From assembly GCF_003096675.1 (NCBI RefSeq), contig NZ_QEKW01000001.1, positions 744,001 to 808,000 of the forward strand: a DNA stretch of 64,000 bases, in the 5' to 3' direction. The position numbers and the translations under genes are program-made. The notes beneath the pieces are model-generated. The model had not been told where the DNA came from. It did no database searches and was given only the letters and a program-made list of their open reading frames with translations. Position 1 is the first letter of the stretch; the number at the start of each line of letters is the position of its first letter. The stretch is from Actinomycetospora cinnamomea. GTDB taxonomy: Bacteria; Actinomycetota; Actinomycetes; Mycobacteriales; Pseudonocardiaceae. Of this stretch, positions 1 to 7,659 are shown piece after piece.

Positions 1-333
1 GCGCACGGCGTCCGGGTCGAACTCGCGGACGAGGCGGGTGCGCTCGCTGGACACGGTCTCCAGGGTGCGCGAGTAGACGATCTTGTCCGCCGCCTGCCAG
101 GTCCGCGCGAACTCCGCGACGAAGTCCGGGGCGTCCGGCAGGGTGTCGGCCGTCTCCCAGAACACCATCGTCTCGTACATGCGCCGGCCGTAGAGGAACG
201 TCGTCACCGGCCGTGTCAGCTCCTCGAAGAAGCGGTGCAGCTCCGGGTCGGGCGCGCCCCAGTCGAAGTCCCCCTTCTCGTCGGCGACGTAGCCGTCGAG
301 CGAGGTCAGCATCGAGTAGATCAGTCGGCTCAT
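1..333 (-). CDS. Dihydrofolate reductase family protein (RibD C-terminal type), 3' end beyond window
   Basis: The first 111 codons of a minus-strand gene that runs off the left edge. The start MSRLIYSMLTSLDGYVA and the later LYGRRMYETMVFWE are the signature N-terminal strand and helix of the RibD_C/DHFR-like reductase family, which are usually around 190 residues, so about 40 percent is missing. The ATG is preceded by GGAGGCGACG, a good ribosome binding site. Members of this family are NAD(P)H-dependent reductases of unknown substrate in most actinobacteria; they are rarely true folate enzymes. It is divergent from the FAD oxidase gene starting at 400, with 66 bases between the two starts. 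Family assignment is firm, function is not. Confidence 0.8.
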   Translation of the reverse strand, partial: MSRLIYSMLTSLDGYVADEKGDFDWGAPDPELHRFFEELTRPVTTFLYGRRMYETMVFWETADTLPDAPDFVAEFARTWQAADKIVYSRTLETVSSERTRLVREFDPDAVR

Positions 334-399
334 CGTCGCCTCCGGTGATTGCAAACTGCAAGCGGTTCGCACACTAGCGGATCGTGCTAGGACACGGGG

Positions 400-1761
400 A
401 TGCTTCCCGACCTCGTCGACGCCGTCGGCGCCGAGCACGTCGTGGCGGGTGACGACCCGGCGGTCGCGGACCTCTGCGCGGACGAGGCGCTGGGCGTGCC
501 CGCCGGCAAGCCGGCATACGTCGTGTGGCCTGCCGACCGCGACGAGGTGGCCGCCGTCGTGCGGGCGGCCCGGGCCGCCGGTGCGTCGGTGACCGCTCGC
601 GGGGCGGGCACGGGGCTCTCGGGCGCGGCGACGCCCGACGACGGCGCGGTGCTCGTCTCGTTCGCGCGGATGGACCGGATCCTCGAGGTCGACCCGGTCG
701 ATGCCGTCGCGGTCGTCCAGCCGGGGGTGTCGTTGGAGGCCCTGGACGCCGCCGCCGGCGAGCACGGCCTGACCTACCCCGTGCACCCCGGCGAGCAGTC
801 GGCGTCGCTCGGCGGGACCGTCGCCACCAACGCGGGCGGGATGCGGGCGGTGCGCTACGGCGTGACGCGGGCGCACGTGCTCGGGCTCGAGGCGGTGCTG
901 GCCGACGGGTCGCTGGTGCGCACCGGTGGGCGGCTCGCCAAGGTCTCGGCGGGCTACGACCTCACCCAGCTGCTCGTGGGCTCGGAGGGCACGCTGGCGC
1001 TGGTCACCGAGGTGATCGTGCGGCTCCACCCCGCGCTGCCGTGCCGGCGCACGGTGCTGGCGCCGTTCTCCTCGGCGCAGGCGGTGACCGGGGCCGTCGC
1101 GCGGGTCGTCGGTGCGGGGCTGGCGCCGTCGGTGTGCGAGTACCTCGACGGGCCGACCATGCGCGCGATCTGCGACAACGCCGGCCTGGCGCTGGGGCTG
1201 CCCGAGGGCCTGCTCGACGCCGACCACCTGCTCGTCGAGCTCGCCGGGCGTCGACAGGAGCGGGTCGACGAGGACGCCGAAGAGCTCGCCGAGGTGCTCG
1301 GGTCGCTCGGCGCGGCCGAGGTCTTCGACCTGCCCGCGGGCTCGGCGCGCCGGCTGGTCGAGGCGCGGGAGAAGGCGTTCTGGGCCGTGAAGGCGGCGGG
1401 GGCGGACGAGGTCGTCGACCTCGTCGTGCCCCGCTCGGCGATGGCGACGTTCCTGTCCCGGGCCCGCGCAGCCGGCGGGACACACGGCGCGCGGGTGCTC
1501 GGGTGCGGGCACGCGGGAGACGGCAACGTGCACCTCGCGGTGTTCCAGCCCGACCCCGAGCGGCTGGCGGCGACCCTGCACGACGTCTTCGCCGCGGGCA
1601 TCGCGCTCGGCGGGGCGGTGTCGGGCGAGCACGGCGTCGGGCGCGCCAAGGCCCACCAGTTGGCGGCGTTCGGCGACCCGGTCGCGCTCGACGTCCTCCG
1701 GCGCGTGCGGGGCGCGATGGACCCCGACGGGACGCTGAACCCGGGGTGCTCGATCCGCTGA
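400..1761 (+). CDS. FAD-binding oxidase, D-2-hydroxyacid dehydrogenase / glycolate oxidase GlcD type
   Basis: 453 residues, the normal length for GlcD and D-lactate dehydrogenase-like flavoproteins. The N-terminal PCMH-type FAD-binding domain spans about residues 35-210, with GAGTGLSGAA near 68, NAGGMRAVRYG near 146 and GSEGTLALVTEV near 195. The C-terminal FAD-oxidase cap has GHAGDGNVHLAVF near residue 370 and SGEHGVGRAK near 408, whose histidines bind substrate or metal in this family. It should oxidise a D-2-hydroxy acid such as D-lactate or glycolate and pass electrons to a quinone or other acceptor; the exact substrate cannot be read. The ATG follows a short AT-poor leader without a clear SD, so translation may be leaderless. 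It is followed 19 bases later by the ERCC4 nuclease gene, possibly co-transcribed. Confidence 0.88.
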   Translation: MLPDLVDAVGAEHVVAGDDPAVADLCADEALGVPAGKPAYVVWPADRDEVAAVVRAARAAGASVTARGAGTGLSGAATPDDGAVLVSFARMDRILEVDPVDAVAVVQPGVSLEALDAAAGEHGLTYPVHPGEQSASLGGTVATNAGGMRAVRYGVTRAHVLGLEAVLADGSLVRTGGRLAKVSAGYDLTQLLVGSEGTLALVTEVIVRLHPALPCRRTVLAPFSSAQAVTGAVARVVGAGLAPSVCEYLDGPTMRAICDNAGLALGLPEGLLDADHLLVELAGRRQERVDEDAEELAEVLGSLGAAEVFDLPAGSARRLVEAREKAFWAVKAAGADEVVDLVVPRSAMATFLSRARAAGGTHGARVLGCGHAGDGNVHLAVFQPDPERLAATLHDVFAAGIALGGAVSGEHGVGRAKAHQLAAFGDPVALDVLRRVRGAMDPDGTLNPGCSIR

Positions 1762-1780
1762 GACCGGCGCGCGTCGTAGG

Positions 1781-2797
1781 GTGGCCCGCGTGGCGGAGCT
1801 CGTCATCGCCCGCAACCCCGACCCGGCGTCATCACTGGGCTTCCTGCTCTGGCTGCCGGTCGGCGACGGCCTGCTGTTCCGCACCTCGGGGACGTGGCCA
1901 CGCACCAAGGCGCTGTACTGCCACCCCGCGGCGGTGGACGAGTGGCCCGCCGAGGGCGACCTCGAGGTCGTCGAGCGCGTCGCGCTGCGGTCCTGCGCCC
2001 GCCGCGGGGCCGCCATCGACGTCGTCCTCGACCGGGCGCGGGAGAACCGCTCGCAGATCGTCTACACCCGCGGGCGCGGCCGGGACATGGTGTTCTGGCA
2101 GTCGCCGCGGACCCGCAAGCAGGCGCGCCCGCAGGTGCGCGTCCCCACGGCGCGGGCGGGTCCGGACGAGGTCGAGATCGTCGTCGACGCCCACGAGCGC
2201 TACCCCTACCGGTTCGCGTCCCAGCAGACCCGGGTCGTGCGCCGCGCCCTCCCCGCCGGGGACTACGGCGTCGTGCTCGGCGACACGTTGGTGGCCTCGG
2301 TCGAGCGCAAGTCGCTGCCGGACCTCGTGTCGAGCCTGGGCAGCGGGCGGCTGCGCTTCGCCCTCGGGGAGCTCGCGGCCCTGCCCCGCGCGGCGGTGGT
2401 CGTGGAGGACCGGTGGTCGCAGGTGTTCGCCCAGCGGCAGCTCCGGCCGGCGCAGGTCGCGGACTCGTTGGCCGAGCTGCAGGTGCGCTGGCCCGGAGTG
2501 CCGATCGTGTTCGCCGAGACCCGGCCCCTGGCCGAGGAGTGGACCTACCGCTACCTCGCCGCGGCGTTGGCCTGGGCGAAGGACGAGCAGGCCATCGGCG
2601 CCCGGCTCGCCGGGGCCTCGCCGGAGCTCCCGCCGGTCCCCGCGCCCGAGCCCTCGACCGCGGAGGTCCGGGCGTGGGCGCGCGCCCAGGGGATCGCGGT
2701 GCCCGACCGCGGGCGCCTCCGGCCGGAGGTGTGGGATCGGTACCGCGAGGCGCACGCGGGCGCGGACGGCGAGCCCGCCGGGAGTACTCCGGAGTGA
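1781..2797 (+). CDS. ERCC4-domain nuclease with C-terminal Lsr2-like DNA-binding tail
   Basis: 338 residues. An N-terminal region of unknown fold (about 1-125) precedes an ERCC4 (XPF/Mus81-type) nuclease domain at about 128-265. The catalytic core motif is visible: GDYGVVLGDTLVASVERKSLPD, given here as GDYG near residue 163 and VERKSLPD near 172, fitting the GDXnERKX3D consensus. An acidic DAHERYPYRF lies near 134. Residues about 290-325 (VRAWARAQGI then VPDRGRLRPEVWDRY) match the AT-hook-like C-terminal domain of the nucleoid protein Lsr2. The annotated GTG is at 1781; a second GTG at 1790 gives the start VAELVIARNPD and is equally plausible. This predicts a structure-specific or repair nuclease carrying its own DNA-binding tail. 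Domain calls are strong; the cellular role is inferred. Confidence 0.85.
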   Translation: MARVAELVIARNPDPASSLGFLLWLPVGDGLLFRTSGTWPRTKALYCHPAAVDEWPAEGDLEVVERVALRSCARRGAAIDVVLDRARENRSQIVYTRGRGRDMVFWQSPRTRKQARPQVRVPTARAGPDEVEIVVDAHERYPYRFASQQTRVVRRALPAGDYGVVLGDTLVASVERKSLPDLVSSLGSGRLRFALGELAALPRAAVVVEDRWSQVFAQRQLRPAQVADSLAELQVRWPGVPIVFAETRPLAEEWTYRYLAAALAWAKDEQAIGARLAGASPELPPVPAPEPSTAEVRAWARAQGIAVPDRGRLRPEVWDRYREAHAGADGEPAGSTPE

Positions 2798-2884
2798 TCG
2801 CGAGCGTTCCCCGGCGTCCCGACGTCGGCGCGGCTCGCCGATCTGGAGCGCCCCGGCGTGTCGCCCGCCGAGGATGTGGCGATC

Positions 2885-2933
2885 CTGGCGTCTGACGCCA
2901 GCAAAGCCGCATTGCTCGCACACCCCGTGTGCG
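2885..2933. terminator. Two adjacent inverted repeats between convergent genes
   Basis: Two perfect hairpins sit in the 164-base gap between the convergent ERCC4 gene and the kinase-like gene. The first has arms CTGGCGTC and GACGCCAG (2885-2892 and 2894-2901) around a single T. The second has arms CGCACAC and GTGTGCG (2917-2923 and 2927-2933) around CCC. Neither is followed by a T-run, as is usual in actinobacteria, so a bidirectional terminator role is an inference. Confidence 0.45.
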
Positions 2934-2961
2934 ACCACCCGAACGGACGGGGAGGGCGAGG

Positions 2962-3582
2962 TCAGGTCTGGAGCGCCGGGCGGTCGGGGTGGTCGGCGCG
3001 GACGACGAGGTCCGCGACGGCCAGCGGGTCGACCTCCTCGGCGTAGCGCGCGTAGGCGGGCAGGGTCCAGGCCTCGTCGGGCGGGGTGCGGCGCTCGAGC
3101 ACCGTCGCCGAGAGCGCGAGGTGCACGGTCAGCTCGGCGGGCAGGCCGCGCCCGAGCAGCAGCGGCCCGTCGACGACCACCACGCCCGGCGGCGGCAGCG
3201 CCACCCGCTCCGCGCGCGCGGCCCGCTCGACGGCCACGTCCCACAGGCGCGGGAGCACCTGCCCGCTGCCGCCGGGCCCGAGCGGGCCGAGCACCTCGCG
3301 GACCAGCCCGCCCGCGTCGAGCCAGTCGTCGTAGAACGAGTCCGGGTCGGTGCGCCCCCGCTCGAGGCGCACCGACGCCGGGCGCAGGAAGTCCCACGCC
3401 GACACCCGCACGACGGGTCGTGAGCGCACGCGCAGCGGGTCGACGAGCGCGTCGGCGAGCACGTCGGGCCGGACGGGCGGCGCCCCGTCCACCAGCACCC
3501 GCACGTGGCCGGGACCCGCCCGCTCGACCGCGTCGACGATCTCGGTGGCCAGGGCGTCGGGCGTGAGCGGGTGGATCGGCAT
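2962..3582 (-). CDS. Uridine kinase-like protein lacking a standard P-loop
   Basis: 206 residues. The layout is that of actinobacterial uridine kinase-like proteins: an early strand VRVLVDGAPPVRPDVLADAL (about 28-47), then the RVSAWDFLRPASVRLERGR segment, YDDWLDAGGLVREVL, and GVVVVDGPLLLGRGLPAEL near residue 133. In true uridine kinases the first strand ends in a GxxxxGKS/T P-loop; here the equivalent is GAPPVRPD, with no lysine. ATP binding by the Walker mechanism is therefore doubtful and the protein may be a non-catalytic or divergent relative. The ATG follows GGAGGCG closely. The gene lies immediately upstream of the remnant transporter, 19 bases away on the same strand. Confidence 0.7.
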   Translation of the reverse strand: MPIHPLTPDALATEIVDAVERAGPGHVRVLVDGAPPVRPDVLADALVDPLRVRSRPVVRVSAWDFLRPASVRLERGRTDPDSFYDDWLDAGGLVREVLGPLGPGGSGQVLPRLWDVAVERAARAERVALPPPGVVVVDGPLLLGRGLPAELTVHLALSATVLERRTPPDEAWTLPAYARYAEEVDPLAVADLVVRADHPDRPALQT

Positions 3583-3601
3583 CGCCTCCAGGATGCCGCC
3601 C

Positions 3602-4186
3602 CTACGCCCGCGTGGCGCCCCGGACGGTGTGCTGGCCGGCCCCGTCCTCGGACGCGGCGTCGGCCTCGTCGGCCTCCGGCGGACGGGGGTGCATCGTCGC
3701 GAGCGCCGCGAGGGTGACAGCCGCGCAGATGATGATGTAGATCGAGATCCACGTGGTGGACCCGGTGCCGGCCAGGATCGCGGTGGCGATCAGCGGCGCG
3801 GGCCCGCCGGCGGTGATCGAGGCGAGCTGGTAGCCCAAGCCCGCGCCGGTGTAGCGGATGCCGGTGCCGAAGCTCTCGGAGATCAGCGCCGCCTGCGGCC
3901 CGTACATCATGTCGTGGAAGATCAGGCCGAGGATGATCCCGAGCAGGATCAGGCCCCCCGTTCTCGTGTTGAGCAGCGCGAAGTAGGGGAACGCGTACAG
4001 GCCGGTGAGGACGGCCCCGGCGCCGTACACCAGCCGCCGTCCGAGGACGTCGGAGAGCCAGCCGAAGAACGGGACGCTGATGATGCCGAGGCAGGCCGCG
4101 AGGATGAGGTAGAGCAGCAGGTCCTGCCGGTCCAGGTCCAGCTGCTGGGTGCCGTAGGCCAGCACGAACGAGGTGATTCGGGGCAA
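3602..4186 (-). pseudogene. N-terminally truncated MFS transporter (metabolite:H+ symporter family) remnant
   Basis: The reading frame encodes only the C-terminal half of a 12-helix MHS-type major facilitator transporter. After a TTG the product begins PRITSFVLAYGTQQLDL, which in full-length members lies at the start of helix 7; it continues with GWLSDVLGRR, the cytoplasmic loop motif, and MYGPQAALISESF GTGIRYTGAGLGY (two segments), typical of the ProP/ShiA group. Full proteins are around 430-450 residues; this is 194. The upstream gene stops at 4218, leaving no room for the missing roughly 240 residues, so a deletion joined the two genes around 4187-4217. No convincing SD precedes the TTG. 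Most likely non-functional. Confidence 0.78.
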
Positions 4187-4217
4187 TACTTCACAAGGAC
4201 CACACGAGCTGGACCGT

Positions 4218-4757
4218 TCAGATCACGGAGAAGCGATCGGTCAGTCGCTCTCCGTCGTCACGGGAGACGACGCAACTGACCTGGCGACCGCCGGAGGCCG
4301 AGCCCGCCGAGCGCGGGTCGGCGAAGGCCGCCCGGGCGGGGACGACCGCGGTCATGCGCAGGTCGTCGCGGTCGACGCCACCCGCGGTGGGGACGAGGAG
4401 GTCGGAATCCGCGTAGAGCGCGCAGTACGCGCGGCCGAACGCGGCCAACCCCTCCTCGCCCGGATAGGACACAGGCCGCCCCTCGCGGACGGGCGCGATC
4501 GAGGCGACGACCTCGACGTCGTGCGGCACGCCGCACCGCGCGTCCGCCTCGGGGCCGAAGCTGCCGCCGCTCGCCAAATCACCGTTCGCGCACTGGCCCT
4601 CGAAGAGCACGAACTGCTCGAGGTCGCCGTCGGGTCCGTACGTCAGGACGTCGGGCTGGGCGGTGAACGGGCGCCAGCCGCCCATCAGCGCACCGACCAG
4701 GAGCAACAGGACCGCGAGGGCCGCCGCGCCGGCGGCGAGCGCGACCGGCCGGCTCAC
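4218..4757 (-). CDS. Membrane-anchored septum formation family protein
   Basis: 179 residues starting at GTG. One hydrophobic segment near residues 5-26 (ALAAGAAALAVLLLLVGALM) anchors an extracytoplasmic domain with four cysteines (QCANGD, ARCGVPH, YCALY, SCVVS) that probably form two disulfides. The CGVPHDVEVVAS block is characteristic of the actinobacterial septum formation family (PF13845 type), where a short motif with Cys-x-x-x-His is repeated. Function is not established for this family beyond association with cell division. It lies 38 bases downstream of the DUF5709-like gene and probably shares its transcript. Confidence 0.65.
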   Translation of the reverse strand: MSRPVALAAGAAALAVLLLLVGALMGGWRPFTAQPDVLTYGPDGDLEQFVLFEGQCANGDLASGGSFGPEADARCGVPHDVEVVASIAPVREGRPVSYPGEEGLAAFGRAYCALYADSDLLVPTAGGVDRDDLRMTAVVPARAAFADPRSAGSASGGRQVSCVVSRDDGERLTDRFSVI

Positions 4758-4795
4758 CTGCGGGATCGCGGCGCGGCGCGGCGCCCCGGCGGCGC

Positions 4796-5428
4796 TCAGC
4801 GCTCCTGCTCCACGCGCAGCGCCTGCTCCTCGACCGTGCCGGGCTCACGGTCGATCGCGGCGACCTCGCCGATCGCGTCGTCGGCGGGCAGTCCGGTCGG
4901 CTCGGCCGCGCCGGGGGCCGACGAGAGGCCGAGCTCGACCTCGCGGCCCTCGGCGGCGAGCTGCTCGTCGGCCGCGACCCCGTCGGCCCCGTCGGCGGAG
5001 AGCACGACCTCCCCGCCCACCCCGTCCACGGCGTTCGCCGGGTCGTCGACCGACTCGTCGAGATCGTCGATCGGCGTCGCGGCCAGCGGACGCTCGGGCG
5101 GCTGCTCCGTCGTGGCCTCGGGCTGTTCCTGGGGGAGGCGGTAGTCGATGCTGGGCGAGGTCCGCTCCCACTCCTGGGTGCCGCCGAGCCGCACGTCCCG
5201 GCTGTAACCCTCGGGGGCGTCCATGCCGTCCTCGAGCGGATCGGCGCCCATGCGGTCCTCGTCCATCACGACCGCCGGCTCGGTGTCCAGGGTCGTCATG
5301 TCGTTGTCGAGCACGGCCTCGCCCCGCTCGACAGACTCCTCGCTCACGCGTCCTCGCTCCTCGTCGGTGAAGGGCAGGCGGACATCCTCCGCCGTCCGGG
5401 CCCCGTTCCCGCGACCGGGGTAGGCCAT
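4796..5428 (-). CDS. DUF5709-like acidic hypothetical protein
   Basis: 210 residues, strongly acidic and without membrane segments or cysteines. The central stretch DPLEDGMDAPEGYSRDV followed by IDYRLPQEQPE resembles the DUF5709 pattern (divergent LDEGYSPPE and LDQRLAQEEPD blocks) that is common in actinobacteria. The rest is Ala/Glu/Asp-rich and probably disordered. The ATG has only a weak upstream purine stretch. A hairpin at 5482-5506 separates it from the upstream acyl-CoA synthetase operon, so it probably has its own promoter in 5429-5481. No function can be assigned. Confidence 0.55.
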   Translation of the reverse strand: MAYPGRGNGARTAEDVRLPFTDEERGRVSEESVERGEAVLDNDMTTLDTEPAVVMDEDRMGADPLEDGMDAPEGYSRDVRLGGTQEWERTSPSIDYRLPQEQPEATTEQPPERPLAATPIDDLDESVDDPANAVDGVGGEVVLSADGADGVAADEQLAAEGREVELGLSSAPGAAEPTGLPADDAIGEVAAIDREPGTVEEQALRVEQER

Positions 5429-5481
5429 GCCCCGCGACGCCGCGCCTCGCGCATCGAGCGTGTGGCGCTACGGACACTGGG

Positions 5482-5506
5482 TGTCAGCGATGGCCCACCG
5501 CTGACA
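5482..5506 (-). terminator. Hairpin downstream of the acyl-CoA synthetase operon
   Basis: Perfect 8-base arms TGTCAGCG (5482-5489) and CGCTGACA (5499-5506) around a 9-base loop, 42 bases after the stop of the acyl-CoA synthetase gene. Position fits a factor-assisted or U-tract-less terminator for the three-gene minus-strand operon. Confidence 0.5.
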
Positions 5507-5548
5507 TCGACACGCCGGAACGACACGCCGACACGCGTGGTCGGCCGG

Positions 5549-7210
5549 TCAGCCGCGGATGCGGGTGGAGGCGTCGCCCCACTCCTTCGCGCGGAGCTCG
5601 AACTTCTGGATCTTGCCGGTCGAGGTCTTGGGCAGTTCGCTGACGATCTCGACGTCGCGTGGGGCCTTGTACCGCGCGATGGCGCCCTTCACGTGATCGA
5701 TGATCGCGTCCGGCTCGGCGTCCTTCCCCTCGCGCAGGACCACGAACGCCTTGGGCCGCTCGCCCCAGCGCTCGTCGGGCACGCCCACGACGGCGGCCTC
5801 GAGCACGGCGGGGTGGCTGAGCACCGCCTGCTCGACCTCGACGGTCGAGATGTTCTCGCCGCCGGAGATGACGACGTCCTTGGCGCGGTCGCGCAGCTCG
5901 ACGTAGCCGTCGGGGTGCATGACCCCGAGGTCGCCCGAGTGGTACCAGCCGCCCGCGAAGGCCTTCGCCGTCGCCTCGGGGTCGCGGTAGTAGCCCGACA
6001 TGACGTTGTTGCCGCGCATGACGATCTCGCCCATCGTCTGCCCGTCGGCGGGCACGTCGACGAGCGCGACGGTGGCGGGGTCGTACTCCTCGGGAAGGAC
6101 CTCGACCACCCGCACCGGCTCGGCGACGAGCATCCCGACGCCCTGGCGCGCCTGTAGCTTCGCCCGCGCGTGCTCCTCGAGCCCGCGCCACTCCTCCTGC
6201 CACTGGCACACCGTGTACGGCCCGTAGGTCTCGGTCAGGCCGTAGACGTGCACGATCCGGAAGCCCATCCCCTCCATCTCGAGGATGGTCGTGGGGCTCG
6301 GCGGGGCGCCGGCGGTGGTCACCACCAGCGCGTAGTCCAGGGTCGACGCCTCCGGCGCGTTCATGATCGTGGTGACGACGGTCGGGGCGCCGTTGAGGTG
6401 GGTGACCCGGTGCTCCCGGATCAGCGCCCAGATGGCGTCGCCGCGGACCTCGCGCAGACAGACGTGGGTGCCGCCGATCGCGGTGATCGCCCAGGGCGTG
6501 CACCAGCCGTTGCAGTGGAACATGGGGAGCGTCCAGAGGTAGACGCTGGACGGGTCGTGGTACGAGTGCACGATCTCGCCGAACGAGTTCAGGTACGCCC
6601 CGCGGTGGTGGTACTGCACGCCCTTGGGGCGCCCGGTGGTGCCGCTCGTGTAGTTGATGCTGATCGTGGAGCGCTCGTCGGCGACCTCCCACGGCAGGCG
6701 GTCACCCTCCTCCCCGCGCGCGAGCAGGTCGTCCCAGGAGGTGCCGTCGACCGAGCGCCCGGCGTCGGGGCCCTGCGGGTCGACGAGCGTCACGATCTCG
6801 CGCACCGTCTCCAGCGAGCCCGCGACCGGCTCGACCGTGCCCCACAGCGTCGAGTCGACCACCAGCACCGTCGCGCCGGAGTGGTCGAGGATGTAGCGCA
6901 CCTCCTCGCTCGACAGGCGGGTGTTCACCGCGACGAGCACGGCCCCGGCCAGCGGCACACCGAAGTGCGCCACGAGCATCTCCGGGACGTTGGGCAGCAG
7001 GCACGCGACGCGGTCCCCGGGCGCCACGCCGCTCGCGCGCAGCCCGCGGGCCAACCGCTGGGCCTGCTCCGCGAACTGCGCGTAGGTCGTGCGCTGCTCG
7101 CCGTGGACGATCGCGACCTTGTCCGGGTAGACGTCGGCCGAGCGGCGCAGGAACGCCAGCGGGGTGAGCGGGGTGATCCAGGTCTCCGGGGTGTCCACCC
7201 CCGGGATCAT
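5549..7210 (-). CDS. Acyl-CoA synthetase (AMP-binding, fatty acid / 3-methylmercaptopropionate-CoA ligase type)
   Basis: 553 residues from ATG at 7210 (MIPGVDTPETW). This start was chosen over a longer upstream frame because it overlaps the rhodanese stop as ATGA. The AMP-binding P-loop YTSGTTGRPKG lies near residues 187-197, the A5 motif YGLTETYGP near 323, the A7 motif HSGDLGVMHPDG near 420, and the C-terminal lysine motif TSTGKIQKFELR near 530. All ANL-family catalytic elements are present. The overall pattern (ALIREHRVTHLNGAPTV) is that of medium-chain or DmdB-like ligases, which form acyl-adenylate then acyl-CoA. Translational coupling to a rhodanese and a cysteine dioxygenase hints at an organosulfur substrate, but this is inference only. 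Confidence 0.85.
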   Translation of the reverse strand: MIPGVDTPETWITPLTPLAFLRRSADVYPDKVAIVHGEQRTTYAQFAEQAQRLARGLRASGVAPGDRVACLLPNVPEMLVAHFGVPLAGAVLVAVNTRLSSEEVRYILDHSGATVLVVDSTLWGTVEPVAGSLETVREIVTLVDPQGPDAGRSVDGTSWDDLLARGEEGDRLPWEVADERSTISINYTSGTTGRPKGVQYHHRGAYLNSFGEIVHSYHDPSSVYLWTLPMFHCNGWCTPWAITAIGGTHVCLREVRGDAIWALIREHRVTHLNGAPTVVTTIMNAPEASTLDYALVVTTAGAPPSPTTILEMEGMGFRIVHVYGLTETYGPYTVCQWQEEWRGLEEHARAKLQARQGVGMLVAEPVRVVEVLPEEYDPATVALVDVPADGQTMGEIVMRGNNVMSGYYRDPEATAKAFAGGWYHSGDLGVMHPDGYVELRDRAKDVVISGGENISTVEVEQAVLSHPAVLEAAVVGVPDERWGERPKAFVVLREGKDAEPDAIIDHVKGAIARYKAPRDVEIVSELPKTSTGKIQKFELRAKEWGDASTRIRG

Positions 7211-7659
7211 CGCGCGTCGTCGGGTGACGGGCCAGGGCCCTGCCCGTGACGGGGCCGTGCGTACTCGGGAGGTGCGTCCGAGCCGGGCTCGGTCGGCAGG
7301 CCGGCGGCCGCCCACGCGCGGAAGCCCCCGGCGACGTCGGTGGCCCGGTGCAGGCCGAGGTCCTGCAGCGCGGCGGCGGCCAGCGAGGACGTGTAGCCCT
7401 CGGAGCACAGCACGATCCACTGCCGGTCGTGGTCGGTCGCCTCGGCGATGCGTGCGTCGGACGTCGGGTCGAGGCGCCACTCGAGGTGGTTGCGCTCGAT
7501 CACCAGCGCGCCGGGCACCTGCCCCTCGTCGCGGCGCTGCCAGCCCGGTCGGATGTCGACCAGCAGCGCCCCGCTGTCGAGCGCGGCGGCGGCGTCGCGG
7601 GGGTCGAGGCGCGCCAGCCGTTCCCGGGCCCGCGCGAGCACCCGGTCGATGGCGCTCAC
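7207..7659 (-). CDS. Rhodanese-like domain protein, cysteine dioxygenase-linked
   Basis: 150 residues from GTG at 7659 (VSAIDRVLARARERL). It is a single rhodanese domain: LLVDIRPGWQRRDEGQVPGA near residue 35 is the CH2A-like segment and the active-site loop carries the cysteine in IVLCSEGYTSSLAA near residue 82. Such proteins transfer sulfane sulfur from thiosulfate or persulfides, often to cyanide or a protein thiol. The start overlaps the stop of the cysteine dioxygenase gene (GTGA at 7656-7659), and its own stop overlaps the next ATG. Pairing of a small rhodanese with cysteine dioxygenase is recurrent in actinobacteria and suggests handling of sulfur released from cysteine sulfinate. Confidence 0.85.
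   Translation of the reverse strand: MSAIDRVLARARERLARLDPRDAAAALDSGALLVDIRPGWQRRDEGQVPGALVIERNHLEWRLDPTSDARIAEATDHDRQWIVLCSEGYTSSLAAAALQDLGLHRATDVAGGFRAWAAAGLPTEPGSDAPPEYARPRHGQGPGPSPDDAR

Noticed and set aside
525-3566. A 1013-residue open frame across several genes
   Set aside because: It is an Arg/Gly/Pro-rich shadow frame typical of very high GC DNA; the real genes lie in other frames with clear family motifs.
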